A stretch of 64,000 nucleotides of DNA from Butyrivibrio sp. INlla18. Lineage in GTDB: Bacteria; Bacillota; Clostridia; Lachnospirales; Lachnospiraceae. This document shows, piece by piece, positions 50,720 through 59,674 of this stretch (the first letter of the stretch is position 1; each line of letters starts with the position of its first letter). The stretch lies in NCBI RefSeq assembly GCF_900103635.1, contig NZ_FMXK01000009.1, forward strand, positions 62,001-126,000. Direction: 5' to 3'. A program made the translations under genes and the position numbers. Below the pieces are notes generated by a model that worked only from the letters and a program-made list of their open reading frames with translations, ran no database searches and was not told the origin of the DNA.

Positions 50720-52519
50720 TTAAAAGGTTTTCCCGACTATATCGTATGCAAAAGATACAACTTCATCTCGTCTGTCTGTATCTATGTACTTAAAGACGTT
50801 ATATATCTTTTTGTGGTTGCCACCAACAGTCTCAAGTCCAAGAGCAAGTCCAAGTGCTGCCACTTCTTCGGGCGCATCAACCTGTCTTGAAAGCATAAGA
50901 GCATCAATATGACCATTTTTGACCATCTTGGTATAAGCATACGCAAAGGCCGCTGCCTGAACAGCTTCGCCTGATGAGGATGAATAGCCAATCTCACTAA
51001 GGATTATGGACCTGACATTACCATTCGTATCAAGCATAGACTCTTTTTGCATATAGTTGGTCAAAACTTCAATGTTCTCCATTGTGATACATGGAGTTGA
51101 TTCTGTGTGATTAACGTATTTGGAAGCCTTCCAGAAGGCTGTGTTCTCATTTGGGAATGAGTACGGATGCGCCGCAAGTCCCCAATCAATGTTGCCGTAT
51201 TCTGAAATGGATGATGAAAAGATATCTATAACATCCTTGGCATCATAGTCGCCAGTCTTCTCAGTGTTGTAGGTCCATCTCTGGTCTATAGGAATATATA
51301 CCTTAGCGCCTGCATTCTGACTCTTGATCGCATTGTAAAAGACTCTGAATGCTCTGGTAAAAGCTGTTGTATATGTACCAACATCTGTCTTAGCCATGTA
51401 GTTATACTCTCTGCGGGCATTGACCTCATTGGCAATGATCCACATGCTGACATTACCATGACCTGAGCCTGAGTACCTGTTAGCTAGGAAACTTCCGATA
51501 GCAGCAAGGGCCTTAACACCACTCTCATTTGTAGCATTGAACATGTAATAAGGAGCAGTGGATCCGCTTCTTGCATCTGGATGTGTGATCTCTGGGAAGG
51601 CAGATGTGCTGGCGTTATTGAGGATAATAGCTGCAACATCGATTCCCATTGAATTGAGCCTCTTAAAGAGGTTGTCGTAGTCATTTATGATCTGAGCGTT
51701 GAAGTGATAGGTCACTCCGCCATATGAATACTCGATTCCTCCTGATGTCACCAAGATATGTGACAGAGGAATGTTGTAAGCTGCGTATTCACATCCAAGA
51801 TCCTGAAGTTCATTTAATCTAAGCGGATATGGCAAAAGTCCCTTGATAGAATCATGGCTCATGCCAGCATAGTTGTAACCTGCGCATGCTCCAGGATTAG
51901 TAATATATTTTGGATGAGAGATTGTTACGTACTGATCATCCTTTTTAACTGCTACCGCAAACTTGGAAAAGAGCTTGGAACTTGCACTGCCCTTATTAAG
52001 ACTTACGGTAAAAGATGTATCGTCACCCTTATAGATCTTGTCGATTGGCTCTTTGTCTGTTATGCCGTCTTCATAGGTAGCCATTTCGAAAAGATAATAG
52101 TACTTGTCATCACTTGCAGGGATGCCTTCAGAAGTAACGCTGACCTTAACGTTAGTAGAATCAACAATATTGCAACTGGTGATATTGGCAAACTCTGCTG
52201 TATTCTCAGGAGTCATCTCCACTGTGGCTGGTCTGTCAGATAAAGCCTTGGAGACTCTCTGTCCATCTGATGTGATCTTCTGGACAATGCTCTCATCAAC
52301 ATAAACTACTCCGCTAATAGTCTCGCTCTCTACGGAAGCTTCATTAACTGATTCCTCAGCCAGCTCTGCTCCTCCATTATTGGAGCCTATAAAGAGCCAC
52401 ACGATCATCGCTACTACAAAAAGAGATGCTATCGCAGCTACTATACCTGTCAGTATCACTATTCTTTTATTCTGGCGGGCTTTCCTACCTGTGTGCACTC
52501 TGCGTCTTCTCTTTTTCAT
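50720..52519 (-). CDS. DUF5722-type exported glycoside-hydrolase-like protein
   Basis: A 599-residue surface protein. A basic N-terminus and one membrane segment (about residues 20-45) act as anchor or uncleaved signal. After a beta-rich region the C-terminal 370 residues look like a TIM barrel of the DUF5722 kind: AAIILNNAS, WIIANEVNARREYNYM, DWGLAAHPYSFPNENTAFW, ITMENIEVLTNYM and IILSEIGYSSSSG. The Glu residues in ANEVN and LSEIGY sit where a retaining glycosidase would carry its acid and nucleophile. AGGAGTTAC precedes the ATG at 52519. Substrate unknown. Confidence 0.78.
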   Translation of the reverse strand: MKKRRRRVHTGRKARQNKRIVILTGIVAAIASLFVVAMIVWLFIGSNNGGAELAEESVNEASVESETISGVVYVDESIVQKITSDGQRVSKALSDRPATVEMTPENTAEFANITSCNIVDSTNVKVSVTSEGIPASDDKYYYLFEMATYEDGITDKEPIDKIYKGDDTSFTVSLNKGSASSKLFSKFAVAVKKDDQYVTISHPKYITNPGACAGYNYAGMSHDSIKGLLPYPLRLNELQDLGCEYAAYNIPLSHILVTSGGIEYSYGGVTYHFNAQIINDYDNLFKRLNSMGIDVAAIILNNASTSAFPEITHPDARSGSTAPYYMFNATNESGVKALAAIGSFLANRYSGSGHGNVSMWIIANEVNARREYNYMAKTDVGTYTTAFTRAFRVFYNAIKSQNAGAKVYIPIDQRWTYNTEKTGDYDAKDVIDIFSSSISEYGNIDWGLAAHPYSFPNENTAFWKASKYVNHTESTPCITMENIEVLTNYMQKESMLDTNGNVRSIILSEIGYSSSSGEAVQAAAFAYAYTKMVKNGHIDALMLSRQVDAPEEVAALGLALGLETVGGNHKKIYNVFKYIDTDRRDEVVSFAYDIVGKTF

Positions 52520-52538
52520 GTAACTCCTGTTCAATCAA

Positions 52539-53870
52539 TCAACTATCTTTATTTCTCTCTTTTAACTTCTTCATGTGATCACGGATCTTGACTTCGTATC
52601 CGTTTCCTGAAGGTCTGTAAAACTCTTTGCCATTAAGTTCATAAGGCAAATACTGCTGCTCAACATAATTGTCCGGATAATCATGAGCATATTTGTAACC
52701 AATTCCATGTCCAAGCTTACTTGCTGACTTGTAATGTGCATCCTGAAGATGCGCAGGAATTGGAAGATTTCCTGTTTCTCTAACCATTGCCATAGCCTCA
52801 TCTATTGCTACAATTGCAGCGTTACTCTTAGGCGCAGATGCAATGTAGCTTGCAGCCTGTGAAAGAGTGATCCTAGCCTCTGGCATTCCAAGTCTCTCAA
52901 CTGCAAGGGAAGCTGCAACTGCAACCTGAAGTGCCTGAGGATCAGCGTTACCTACATCCTCTGAAGCACAGACCATCATACGCCTAACTATAAACTTGGG
53001 ATCTTCGCCGGCGTTTAACATCCTAGCAAGGTAGTAAACTGCTGCGTCAGGATCTGATCCCCTCATACTCTTGATAAAAGCAGAAATCGTATCGTAGTGA
53101 TTGTCGCCATCTTTGTCATATCTGGCAACTTTCTTTTGGATACACTCCTCAGCCACCTCTTTGGTGATGTGAATAAGTCCATCTGAGCTGCGCTTTGTTG
53201 TCAAAATGCCAAGTTCAAGGGCATTAAGCGCATGTCTAGCATCGCCGTCAGCAAGGTCTGCAAGAAAATCTGATGCATCATCCTCAATGACTGCGTTATA
53301 AGCGCCCATACCACGTTCCTTGTCTGTGACTGCTCTGTGTAAAAGAGTCTTGATGTCATCAGAAGTCAGTGGCTTAAGTTCGAAAATAACTGACCTGGAA
53401 ATAAGAGCCCCATTTACTTCAAAATACGGATTCTCTGTTGTGGCTCCAATCAGAATAACTGTGCCATCCTCAACAAATGGTAGCAGATAGTCCTGCTGTC
53501 CCTTGTTGAATCTATGTATCTCGTCGATGAAAAGAATTGTCTTTTTGCCATACATTCCGAGGCTGTCCTTAGCTTTACTTACAACCTCTTCCATGTCTTT
53601 TTTGCCTGCGACAGTGGCATTTATCTGAGTAAACTCTGCCTTGGTAGTTCCTGCTATAACCTTGGCAAGAGTGGTCTTACCTGTTCCAGGTGGTCCATAC
53701 AAGATGATGGAGCTTAACTTGTCTGCGGAAATTGCACGATAAAGAAGCTTGTCTTTGGCAATGATGTGCTGCTGTCCAACAACCTCGTCAAGAGTCCTTG
53801 GACGCATCCTTGCGGCAAGCGGTGATTCCTTTTCCATTGTGTTATTTCTCATATATTCAAACAAGTCCAT
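52539..53870 (-). CDS. rarA: Replication-associated recombination protein A (MgsA-type AAA+ ATPase)
   Basis: It acts at stalled replication forks in association with SSB. The 443-residue protein opens with ESPLAARMRPRTLDEVVGQQH, read in two parts, as is typical of RarA. It has Walker A YGPPGTGKTT, Walker B LFIDEIHRF, sensor GATTENPYFEV and the C-terminal tetramerisation region (RMMVCASEDVGNADP, then YLPYELNGKEFY). No strong ribosome binding site is visible before the ATG, but the N-terminal alignment supports this start. It is followed 19 bp later by the DUF5722 gene. Confidence 0.95.
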   Translation of the reverse strand: MDLFEYMRNNTMEKESPLAARMRPRTLDEVVGQQHIIAKDKLLYRAISADKLSSIILYGPPGTGKTTLAKVIAGTTKAEFTQINATVAGKKDMEEVVSKAKDSLGMYGKKTILFIDEIHRFNKGQQDYLLPFVEDGTVILIGATTENPYFEVNGALISRSVIFELKPLTSDDIKTLLHRAVTDKERGMGAYNAVIEDDASDFLADLADGDARHALNALELGILTTKRSSDGLIHITKEVAEECIQKKVARYDKDGDNHYDTISAFIKSMRGSDPDAAVYYLARMLNAGEDPKFIVRRMMVCASEDVGNADPQALQVAVAASLAVERLGMPEARITLSQAASYIASAPKSNAAIVAIDEAMAMVRETGNLPIPAHLQDAHYKSASKLGHGIGYKYAHDYPDNYVEQQYLPYELNGKEFYRPSGNGYEVKIRDHMKKLKERNKDS

Positions 53871-53950
53871 AACTACTTAATCTTACTATTTTTGCCCCTA
53901 AAAATAAAGCAAAAATCTATAATAATTGTTACCCTTTACGGGAATGTATT

Positions 53951-54916
53951 TCACTGAAGTATTTCCTTACATTTACGGGTAAGAGTATTTAACACTCTCT
54001 TTTTATCAAGAGTCCAAAGTGGCTCTACCAGGAGCTTTCTGGGGCCATCTCCTGTCATCCTATGAATAACAGTCGTTTCTGGTAAAAGAGCTATGCACTC
54101 AGCTACAAGATCCGTGTATTCCTCCATATCCATGAAGTAAAACTCTTCGGTAGCTTCCCCTTTTATGCCTATGCTTTGTTCTGATGGGGCTTTTTCCTTC
54201 CATCTCAGGTAATCCTGATACATAGCTGTTCCCTTTAGGATCTGAAGATTCTGAAGCTTGATGCCATCAAGGGCAGGATCAAGAGATGCCAGATATTTAA
54301 CAGTTTCAAGCATATCCTCTTTTGTTTCACAAGGAAGCCCTAATATCACATGAACAACAACTGTTATTCCTGCCTCTTTAAGCTCTTTATATGCTTTTTC
54401 AAACACCTTAAGATCATAGCCTCTGTGAAATCTTCTAGCACTTTCTTCATGGATTGTCTGAAGTCCAAGCTCTATCCACACAGGTTTTATCTGATTTAGC
54501 TCTTTTAACATAGACAGTACGTCAGAATCTATACAGTCCGGGCGCGTACCAAGTGACAAGATCACTATGTCATCTCGATTTATGACCTTGGTATACAACT
54601 CTTTTAACCTGTTGATATCGCCATAGGTGTTGGAAAAGGACTGAAAATATGCAATAAAGTGCTTGGCGTCAGTCTTAGCCGAAATAAGTTTCTTGGCATC
54701 TTCTATCTGTTTATCTATGCCACCTGCAGTCACCTGTGCAGCAAAATCTCCGGATCCACCTTCAGAGCAGAAGGTACAACCACCTGTAAGGGGCGTTCCA
54801 TCTGACATAAGAATAGAGCCATCTCTGTTAGGGCAGGTGCAACCTGATGACAGAGACAGCCTATATATTTTTTCACCATATTTGTTTTTGAGAAATGTTG
54901 ATAATTTCTGGTACAT
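53951..54916 (-). CDS. Radical SAM protein, TIGR01212/YtqA type
   Basis: A 321-residue iron-sulphur protein. The cluster motif is the expanded form CTCPNRDG followed by GGCTFCSEGG. LGTRPDCIDSDVL, WIELGLQTIHEES and HVILGLPCETKEDM are further TIGR01212 blocks. In Bacillus the YtqA relative is reported to act in wobble-uridine tRNA modification (MnmL); transfer of that role here is inference. GGATCA stands upstream of the ATG. It lies 23 bp after the MATE gene. Confidence 0.9.
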   Translation of the reverse strand: MYQKLSTFLKNKYGEKIYRLSLSSGCTCPNRDGSILMSDGTPLTGGCTFCSEGGSGDFAAQVTAGGIDKQIEDAKKLISAKTDAKHFIAYFQSFSNTYGDINRLKELYTKVINRDDIVILSLGTRPDCIDSDVLSMLKELNQIKPVWIELGLQTIHEESARRFHRGYDLKVFEKAYKELKEAGITVVVHVILGLPCETKEDMLETVKYLASLDPALDGIKLQNLQILKGTAMYQDYLRWKEKAPSEQSIGIKGEATEEFYFMDMEEYTDLVAECIALLPETTVIHRMTGDGPRKLLVEPLWTLDKKRVLNTLTRKCKEILQ

Positions 54917-54939
54917 ATTTGATCCAATTCTTTTACTGT

Positions 54940-56382
54940 TTACGCTGTTTTTACTATGTTACGAACCCAGACTCCGCTTCGGATGAACAAGAATCCAATG
55001 AGGCACTTTAATATCTCAGTTAATGAAACAAGCATAAATACTGTAACAACAGGAAGCGTCGTATATCTTGCAAGGATAAATGCTGTTGGAACAGAAACTG
55101 CCCAAGCAAAGCAACTGTCGAAAACAAAGGTAACAGCGGTCTTGCCACCTGATCTCATAATAAAATAACTTACGTTTGCAAAAGAGTTGATAGGCATACA
55201 AAGGGCCACGATCCAGATGCATCTTGTGGCAAGGTGCCTAATCTCCGGCTCAGTGTTGTATATCTGAGGTATGATAGGTGCAAACAGCGCAAGAAGGGAA
55301 CCCATAACAAGTGTGCTAGCAAAGCTAAGAGCCGCCATTCTCCAGGCTGTTCTACGGGCTGATACAAGCTTATCGGCACCAAGTTCCTGTCCTACTATGA
55401 TTCCTGATGAGTTACCAATTGATAAAAAGACCTCATTAAAGATCTGAGATACTGTTCCACTGATGTTCATAGCTGCAATAACTGCAATTCCACGAACTGA
55501 ATACTGTTGAAGAAGTGTTGCCTGAGCAAGACTCCACAAAAACTCGTTGCAAAGTAGTGGCAGTGACTTGAACATTATGGTCTTAGCTAGGCTCCATGGA
55601 ACATATAATGATCTGAATACGCCCTGGAAGAATAGGTATTTGGAGCCTTTTTTGTGGGCTCCTACCATTACGATCATGAGCTCTGTAAATCTTGAAATAA
55701 CAGTAGCTATGGCAGCTCCCAAAACGCCCATCTTAGGAAACCCTAAGAGACCAAAAATGAGAAGTCCGTTGAATATAAAGTTAACTACCATTGCGATCAT
55801 GCCAGCTGCCATTGGAAGCGTGGTCTTACCTGATTCACGCATGGCACTTGAATAAACCTGCGTCAAGCTAAATGGAATAAGTCCGATCAGCATGATATCA
55901 AGGTATGACATGCCATAGCCAAGTGTGGCTATTCTGTCAGCCTCTATTGTTTCTTTTGAAATGTAAAGGGATATCAGATTCTCTTTTGCAAGGAACAAAA
56001 GAATAATGGCTCCAGTGCAGATAGTAGCCGCAGTCATAAGCTTGAATCTTATGGAATAGCGGACTCCATCCATATCTCCTTTACCAAAGAACTGTGTACT
56101 GAAGATTCCAGCGCCAGCAAGAGATCCCCAAATACAAAGATAAAAGATAAAAAGTATCTGATTGACAATGGCAACGGCGGACATAGGAAGGGTTCCCACC
56201 TGACCAACCATGACATTATCAAGAAGTCCAACGATGTTAGACAAAGTATTCTGTATGATCATTGGAAGCACAATGGTAGCTGCGCGCCTATAAAAATCGC
56301 CATCACCAATAAGACACTCCTTAAGAGTGAACTTATGCCTTATTGCTTCCTCTCTATTACTTGTTTCAAATGTAGATATCAT
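54940..56382 (-). CDS. MATE-family efflux transporter
   Basis: A 480-residue membrane protein with twelve hydrophobic segments in two homologous halves (IVLPMIIQNTLSNIVGLLDN, read in part, near the N-terminus, and FKSLPLLCNEFLWSLAQ in the second half). It should export cationic compounds by Na+ or H+ antiport; substrate unknown. Its start overlaps the EamA stop by four bases (ATGA), so both transporters are co-translated. Confidence 0.93.
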   Translation of the reverse strand: MISTFETSNREEAIRHKFTLKECLIGDGDFYRRAATIVLPMIIQNTLSNIVGLLDNVMVGQVGTLPMSAVAIVNQILFIFYLCIWGSLAGAGIFSTQFFGKGDMDGVRYSIRFKLMTAATICTGAIILLFLAKENLISLYISKETIEADRIATLGYGMSYLDIMLIGLIPFSLTQVYSSAMRESGKTTLPMAAGMIAMVVNFIFNGLLIFGLLGFPKMGVLGAAIATVISRFTELMIVMVGAHKKGSKYLFFQGVFRSLYVPWSLAKTIMFKSLPLLCNEFLWSLAQATLLQQYSVRGIAVIAAMNISGTVSQIFNEVFLSIGNSSGIIVGQELGADKLVSARRTAWRMAALSFASTLVMGSLLALFAPIIPQIYNTEPEIRHLATRCIWIVALCMPINSFANVSYFIMRSGGKTAVTFVFDSCFAWAVSVPTAFILARYTTLPVVTVFMLVSLTEILKCLIGFLFIRSGVWVRNIVKTA

Positions 56383-57329
56383 TTTTCCAACTTTCTATAA
56401 TTAACGATTACGATTCCGAGTGATACTAAAAGCAGTGAAATTAGGCTAAGAACTGAAAATGCTTCCTGACCTTCTCCCAGGAAAAGAGCTGATAAAACAA
56501 CTCCCATGATAGGATTTACAAAGCCAAGAACAGACACTTTGCTGACTGGATTGTACTTAAGAAGGACTCCCCAAAGTGTGTATGCACCTGCAGAAATAAA
56601 GCCCATATAAATAAGATTAAGGTAACAGCCGCTACTATAAAATATGAGCTTGCCACCTGACAATAAACCTATTACAAATAGTACTGCTCCGCCAAGTGCA
56701 AACTGATAACCACTGAGTATTACAGGGTTCTCATATTTGGAAAAGATCTTGATGCAACATCCAGATACTGCATAAAAGAATGCTGCGCAGAGCATTGCTC
56801 CCTCACCCTTAAATGTAATAGGTGCTCCGCTTGTGATAGCTCCCATTCCACCAAAGAACATGATTATTCCTGCAAATCCAAGAGCACAACCAATGAGTTT
56901 TTTGACAGAAGGCTTCTCTAATCTGAACAAGAAAATTGCAAACATTGGCGCAAAGAAGTTTCCTGAAGCATTTATTATAGAGCCCTTTACACCTGATGTA
57001 TTAGCAAGTGACATGAAAAAGAAATAGTACTGTCCAATGGTCTGAAATAGTGAAAGGATTGCAATATACTTCCATGAGCTTTTCTGTGGTATCAGGGCTT
57101 TCTTGGAAATAAGGCTTCCAAATACAACTGTCATAACTCCTGCGAGCATAAATCTTGCACCAGCAAGCATAAGTCTTGAAGCAGTGTCAGAAGCATCTAT
57201 CTTGAATACTTCGTAAGCTATCTTAATGGCTGGAGAAGCGCTTCCCCAGAGAACACAGCAAAAGATAGCTGTGATAACCATAATAGGTGTTATTGTCCAA
57301 ATACTTTTTGAATTCTGTGTGTTTGTCAT
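56379..57329 (-). CDS. EamA/DMT-superfamily transporter
   Basis: A 316-residue protein with ten membrane segments in two EamA repeats (AIFCCVLWGSASPAIKIAYE in the first, MLCAAFFYAVSGCCIKIFSK in the second). Members export metabolites or take up small solutes. GAGGACAAC precedes the ATG. It is followed by the overlapping MATE gene, suggesting a joint export role. Confidence 0.92.
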   Translation of the reverse strand: MTNTQNSKSIWTITPIMVITAIFCCVLWGSASPAIKIAYEVFKIDASDTASRLMLAGARFMLAGVMTVVFGSLISKKALIPQKSSWKYIAILSLFQTIGQYYFFFMSLANTSGVKGSIINASGNFFAPMFAIFLFRLEKPSVKKLIGCALGFAGIIMFFGGMGAITSGAPITFKGEGAMLCAAFFYAVSGCCIKIFSKYENPVILSGYQFALGGAVLFVIGLLSGGKLIFYSSGCYLNLIYMGFISAGAYTLWGVLLKYNPVSKVSVLGFVNPIMGVVLSALFLGEGQEAFSVLSLISLLLVSLGIVIVNYRKLEK

Positions 57330-57352
57330 GTTGTCCTCATCTCATAATATAT

Positions 57353-58471
57353 TTAGCAGTACTCTCCAAACTCACAGCCTACGTTCTCACAGGTTATTTC
57401 ATCAATAAGTTTTCCTCTGTGATATAGTTTAACGGTTCCTTTTCCATTTCCACCATTCCACAGTCTGTTATGGAGTTTCTTGCCATTTGGTGCTTCGTAG
57501 TTAACTAGAAGCATATCTTTCTTCTGACAAGTTATATCAGTTACCATTCGATTTGTCCATGTCTTTTGCTCAACATGCCAAATAATTGCTACATCTGTTT
57601 CAGAACAATCAAATTTAGTTCTAGTAAAGGTCCAAAACTTGGAGAAATTAAACTCATAAGGCTTTCCTTCGTACCAAAAAGCCGAAAGAAGCTTTCTATT
57701 AAGTGCAATTGGTCCAACCTTTGGTCTGCCACCGCCTATGTCAAAGACGCTGTCATGGAGCTGTCTTCCAAGGACTCTACTAGTGAGGTTGCAGGATGAA
57801 AGCCAAACCCATGGTGACGTGAAATCCTTACCCCAGTTCTTGTCAGCATAGCCATAGCTTGTCTCTGGCTTTACCAGATATTTTTGTCCATCAAGGAATA
57901 TCTCGCCTTCATACTCAGTCTTCATGCCCTCTGCATGCCAGAACATTTCAAAAGCCTGAAGTTTTCTAAAAAGCTTTCCTGCGCCATAACCCACGTTAAA
58001 GGCAACTTTTTTGCTGATCTTAAGATCCCATGAAATCTCGCCAGCGCCGCTCATATACTCAGGATGCTTTTGTGCATCCTCTTCTGAAAGCACTACTTTT
58101 CCACAAGTTCTAGCCTCTGTGATATAGTTATCCCCCACTTTTACAGAGTAAGGCACACCCATGTTAACTTCTATCTCATTCCATCCATAGAAGTTATGGA
58201 TCTGTTTGGCTCCTTCGCCCCAGCATCCTGCCTTTATCATAAGATAAGAAGGCTTTATTTTCTTTTCCTTATTTTCTGGAAGTTGCCCAAAGACTGGCTT
58301 GTCACCACCAAGCTCAGGATTACACAAAAAGAACTCTATAAAGAATGGCTTCTCCTGGCCTGTTTCTGCATTGTGGGCAGTAAAAGAATGCCACCACCAA
58401 TCGTAACCCTGCCTAGCTTGGCCACCAAATAGCTGGCACTGATTACGCGTGATATCTGATTTATTGAACAT
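57353..58471 (-). CDS. Tocopherol-cyclase-like protein
   Basis: A 372-residue soluble protein resembling the tocopherol cyclase/CrtC-like lipocalin family: QGYDWWWHSFT near the N-terminus, and YGYADKNWGKDFTSPWVWLS, the family hallmark, near residue 215. It is rich in Trp and beta-strand. Members in gut Firmicutes have no known substrate; true tocopherol synthesis is not expected in such an anaerobe. GAGAGGGAAAA precedes the ATG. It lies 23 bp before the EamA start, probably in one operon. Confidence 0.75.
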   Translation of the reverse strand: MFNKSDITRNQCQLFGGQARQGYDWWWHSFTAHNAETGQEKPFFIEFFLCNPELGGDKPVFGQLPENKEKKIKPSYLMIKAGCWGEGAKQIHNFYGWNEIEVNMGVPYSVKVGDNYITEARTCGKVVLSEEDAQKHPEYMSGAGEISWDLKISKKVAFNVGYGAGKLFRKLQAFEMFWHAEGMKTEYEGEIFLDGQKYLVKPETSYGYADKNWGKDFTSPWVWLSSCNLTSRVLGRQLHDSVFDIGGGRPKVGPIALNRKLLSAFWYEGKPYEFNFSKFWTFTRTKFDCSETDVAIIWHVEQKTWTNRMVTDITCQKKDMLLVNYEAPNGKKLHNRLWNGGNGKGTVKLYHRGKLIDEITCENVGCEFGEYC

Positions 58472-58507
58472 AAATTTTCCCTCTCATAAAAATCGTTTGT
58501 ATTTATA

Positions 58508-59179
58508 TTATTCTTTAGAATTTATCTCCTTGTATATTTCAAGGCTATCTTCTGTGACCTTACACAGATAAAAGATTATCTCTACGCCTGCTGCCTTTGC
58601 TTCATAAAAAGCCTTGGCAAAATCCGGATCTGTAGCTTCATTTGGCCTTACTTCTGTAATGCCTTCTCCTTGAATAACAAATGCTACACAAGTGTTATAT
58701 CCTTTTTTTACAGCATCAGTAAGTTCTCTAAGGTGCTTGGCTCCGCGCTCGGTGGGTGCATCTGGAAAATATCCAATGCCATCAATGAAGAGCGTACACC
58801 CCTTTACTTCCATGAGATAGCGAACTTCTGCTTTTTCCATATAGAAATCAATTCTTGAATTGCCAAACTTATACTCTGGCTGGACTTTGTCATACTCTCC
58901 CTGGCTTAAAAGCCACTCTTTTACCACCTTGTTAGGGGCCTGGGAATCTATATTGATGATCCTGCCATCCTTCTTAACTGCAACTAGATCATAAGGAGTC
59001 TTCCTCTCAGGATTATCAGCCTTTTCAAGATACACTGTGCATCCAGGAATCAATAGTTCCTTACATCTTCCAGTATTCTTTACATGAACAACAAGCTCAT
59101 TGCCATCAACTTCTACATTGGCAATGAATCTGTTGGGTCTTGATATGAACTTAGCTTTAACAATGTTTTTGTACTTCAT
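58508..59179 (-). CDS. sfsA: SfsA family protein (sugar fermentation stimulation protein)
   Basis: A 223-residue protein of normal SfsA length. Blocks are FISRPNRFIANVEVDG, HVKNTGRCKELLIPG, SRIDFYMEK and EVKGCTLFIDGIGYFPDAPTERGA (read in parts), whose Asp/Glu/Lys pattern is nuclease-like. The biochemical role is unsettled; DNA binding and a nuclease-like fold are known for the family. A candidate promoter (TTGAAT, 17 bp, TAAACT) lies directly upstream, and no clear ribosome binding site is seen. Confidence 0.93.
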   Translation of the reverse strand: MKYKNIVKAKFISRPNRFIANVEVDGNELVVHVKNTGRCKELLIPGCTVYLEKADNPERKTPYDLVAVKKDGRIINIDSQAPNKVVKEWLLSQGEYDKVQPEYKFGNSRIDFYMEKAEVRYLMEVKGCTLFIDGIGYFPDAPTERGAKHLRELTDAVKKGYNTCVAFVIQGEGITEVRPNEATDPDFAKAFYEAKAAGVEIIFYLCKVTEDSLEIYKEINSKE

Positions 59180-59244
59180 AAAGATAGTTTAAAGTATGTG
59201 GAAGGTTTATTCAAACCGTTCGGTTGGTGCTATCATTTTATGGA

Positions 59245-59272
59245 TTGTATTTTTTTACCAATATGTTATTAT
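59245..59272 (+). promoter_or_regulatory. Promoter of the putative antitoxin RNA
   Basis: TTGTAT (59245-59250), a 16-bp spacer and TATTAT (59267-59272) predict a start near 59279. No gene follows on this strand before the hairpin at 59327-59369, so it should drive a short RNA. Confidence 0.6.
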
Positions 59273-59278
59273 GTTCTT

Positions 59279-59369
59279 ACAAAGGTGCCACCGATAGACG
59301 GTTGGCTCCAACATTAGTTACAAATCAAAAAAGACCGGTAACTTTGCTAGAGTTGTGGCGGTCTTTTTT
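59279..59369 (+). ncRNA. Putative antisense antitoxin RNA of a type I toxin-antitoxin locus
   Basis: A predicted transcript of about 90 nt. It starts with a hairpin (GCCACCG and CGGTTGGC around ATAGA) and ends at the shared hairpin and T-run at 59369. It is convergent with the toxin mRNA and overlaps it over the terminator. CGGTTGGCTC (59299-59308) recurs as an inverted copy in the toxin leader (59555-59564), a layout like the par/Fst and TxpA/RatA families. Confidence 0.55.
59327..59369. terminator. Shared bidirectional terminator of the two convergent RNAs
   Basis: AAAAAAGACCG and CGGTCTTTTTT form an 11-bp perfect outer stem, with inner pairing AACT/AGTT. A-runs and T-runs on both sides make it functional in both directions. 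Confidence 0.88.
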
Positions 59370-59380
59370 GATGCTCAAAA

Positions 59381-59494
59381 TTACTTCTTTAGACTTATGT
59401 AAATACTGTAGATCGTAACACCTATACTTATAAGCGTTACTACAATACTCGCACAAGTGATAGCTTCTTCTAGCAACAATTCTGCTCCCGTCAA
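59381..59494 (-). CDS. Putative type I toxin: 37-residue hydrophobic peptide, start uncertain
   Basis: From a TTG at 59494 the frame encodes 37 residues: a short acidic head (TGAELLLEEA), a single hydrophobic helix (ITCASIVVTLISIGVTIY) and a C-terminal SLKK, the typical form of holin-like type I toxins. The ribosome binding site GGAGGG (59516-59511) is ideally placed for the ATG at 59504, which is in a different frame and encodes a non-hydrophobic 59-residue product running through the terminator. Either TTG is used with a 16-base gap, or one base was gained or lost and the toxin is decayed. Confidence 0.45.
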   Translation of the reverse strand: MTGAELLLEEAITCASIVVTLISIGVTIYSIYISLKK

Positions 59495-59584
59495 TATTTC
59501 TCATCAGCATCCCTCCAAATGAATAAGAGAGTTCTCAGATAAAAATCTGGCAAAGAGCCAACCGCCTACCGTAAATGGTAGCAC

Positions 59585-59619
59585 ATTGATATTTTAGCAA
59601 ACATCCGTTCGAATATCAA
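59585..59619 (-). promoter_or_regulatory. Promoter of the putative toxin mRNA
   Basis: TTGATA (59619-59614), a 17-bp spacer and TAAAAT (59596-59591) predict a start near 59585. The leader of about 90 nt carries CTACC/GGTAG and CAGAT/ATCTG hairpins before the GGAGGG. Confidence 0.65.
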
Positions 59620-59674
59620 TGATTCTTTTTACATGTTTTCTTGCTTTGCATAATGTTAAAAGACATGTATTTTC

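Noticed and set aside
59325..59510. 59-61 residue Cys-containing frame at the type I locus as the main product
   Set aside because: It has the better ribosome binding site but passes through the terminator stem and lacks a membrane helix; kept only as an alternative in the toxin entry.
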